Shown piece by piece: positions 5,237 through 5,810 of a stretch of DNA of 5,810 nt; positions within the stretch are counted from its first letter, which is position 1, and each line of letters starts with the position of its first letter. The notes under the pieces were generated by a model. It did not search any database. It was not told the origin of the DNA and saw only the letters and a program-made list of their open reading frames with translations. Source of the stretch: Bacteroidales bacterium (GTDB lineage: Bacteria; Bacteroidota; Bacteroidia; Bacteroidales; JAADGE01); assembly GCA_029934265.1 (NCBI GenBank), contig JAOZMN010000200.1, positions 1 through 5,810 of the forward strand. Direction: 5' to 3'. Position numbers and translations under genes: made by a program.

Positions 5237-5265
5237 CTTCGCTTTTATTTCTTTTCCGACCGGAG

Positions 5266-5273
5266 TAACTTTG
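5266..5273 (+). promoter_or_regulatory. -7 promoter box of the receiver-only gene
   Basis: TAACTTTG matches the Bacteroidota TAnnTTTG box. Transcription would start around 5280 and give a leader of roughly 25 nt before the ATG at 5306. A clear TTG at -33 is not present, which may mean activator dependence. Confidence 0.65.
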
Positions 5274-5305
5274 CATTGTAAAATAAACTCAAAAGCACTT
5301 TAACT

Positions 5306-5698
5306 ATGACAGTAATTGTAGTTGACGATTATTCTCCGATGCGAGGTATAATTGTAACATTTCTTTTGGAAAATACCGACTTAGAAATTGTGGCACAAGC
5401 TGAAAACGGAAAAGAAGCAATCGGATTATGCAAAAAATATAATCCGGATATGGTAATTACCGATATTGAAATGCCCGAATTAAACGGAATTAAAGCAACA
5501 AAAAAAATTCTTGAATATGATAACAATATAAAAATATTGGCAGTAACGATGCACAAAAATAAAATACACCTTGAAGAATTGATAAAAGCAGGGTTCAAAG
5601 GCTGTGTTTTTAAAGATAATATTTTTGAAGAATTGCCAAAAGCTATCGATGCTGTAATATCCGGACAATATTATTTTCCTAAAAACATAAACCTATAA
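5306..5698 (+). CDS. Receiver-only response regulator (NarL-type REC without output domain)
   Basis: A 130-residue single receiver domain. D7 and D8, the phosphorylation site D53 in MVITDIEMPELNG, T81 in LAVTMH and K103 in CVFKD are all present, so it should accept phosphate. The sequence style (AQAENGKEAI, KAGFKGCVFK, GQYYFP) is that of the receiver half of NarL/FixJ regulators. It ends at a stop where the linker to a helix-turn-helix would begin. No HTH coding is seen in the 11 bp before the next gene, so the protein is complete as encoded: either an evolved stand-alone receiver or a regulator that lost its output domain long ago. Possible roles are phosphate sink, competitor of the upstream regulator, or adaptor. 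It has its own promoter box and is closely followed by another receiver gene. Confidence 0.93.
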   Translation: MTVIVVDDYSPMRGIIVTFLLENTDLEIVAQAENGKEAIGLCKKYNPDMVITDIEMPELNGIKATKKILEYDNNIKILAVTMHKNKIHLEELIKAGFKGCVFKDNIFEELPKAIDAVISGQYYFPKNINL

Positions 5699-5709
5699 AT
5701 TACAAACAC

Positions 5710-5810
5710 ATGAAAAAGAAAATTTTAATTGTCGAAGACTTTGACACTTCACGCTTTGTATTAAGAACAACACTTAACAATAATTACGAAGTTTTGGAAG
5801 CCGAAAATGA
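5710..5810 (+). CDS. Response regulator receiver protein, partial (runs off the window)
   Basis: The first 33 codons of a CheY-like receiver: KKILIVEDFDTSRFVLRTTL, then NNNYEVLEAEN. E9 and D10 form the acidic pocket; the phosphorylation aspartate lies beyond the window edge. VEDFDTSR is typical of single-domain, chemotaxis-like receivers and differs in style from the two NarL-type receivers before it, so it is not simply a duplicate. It begins 11 bp after the preceding stop codon and is almost certainly co-transcribed with it. Whether it carries an output domain cannot be seen. Confidence 0.85.
   Translation, partial: MKKKILIVEDFDTSRFVLRTTLNNNYEVLEAEN

Overview
The window is AT-rich and reads as part of a Bacteroidota-type chromosome. 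Two good TAnnTTTG boxes (the -7 element of that phylum) precede the tRNA and a response regulator. Start codons mostly lack a clear Shine-Dalgarno, and the one tRNA does not encode its CCA end. No species can be named from the sequence.

Layout. Positions 1-354 hold the 3' end of a decayed group II intron: the frameshifted tail of its reverse transcriptase/maturase, then RNA domains V and VI. The intron ends 7 bp beyond the stop codon of a minus-strand pair, 1088-362, encoding an MNT-type nucleotidyltransferase and a HEPN protein (toxin-antitoxin-like). Just upstream of that pair, also on the minus strand, is a dead HNH endonuclease gene (1130-1422). Its 5' part is missing and its last codons are split off by a small repeat element. 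A tRNA-Met(CAT) at 1650-1723, with its own promoter and terminator, separates this accessory block from a plus-strand signalling block.

The signalling block contains a soluble histidine kinase with four PAS-like regions (1980-4253), a NarL/LuxR-type response regulator (4411-5064), a receiver-only protein (5306-5698) and the start of a third receiver protein (5710 to the edge). The likely flow is from an intracellular signal through the HisKA_3 kinase to the DNA-binding regulator. The extra receivers may be phosphate sinks, adaptors or inputs to something beyond the window.

The most interesting feature is a family of non-coding elements of about 130 bp: four nearly full-length copies (A 1158-1287, C 1827-1946, D 4266-4395, E 5063-5192) and one 36-bp deletion derivative (B 1421-1456). 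They have 16-17 bp imperfect terminal inverted repeats and, in the best copies, a perfect 15-bp inner inverted repeat. Copy A is flanked by a perfect 7-bp direct repeat that lies inside the HNH gene. Removing the element and one repeat restores the HNH reading frame to its natural C-terminus, so the element is mobile and its boundaries are known. Copies C, D and E lie in the gaps before the kinase, between kinase and regulator, and after the regulator, where their hairpins could affect transcription or mRNA stability. I see no evidence for a complete new enzymatic system; the element family is the best candidate for something undescribed.
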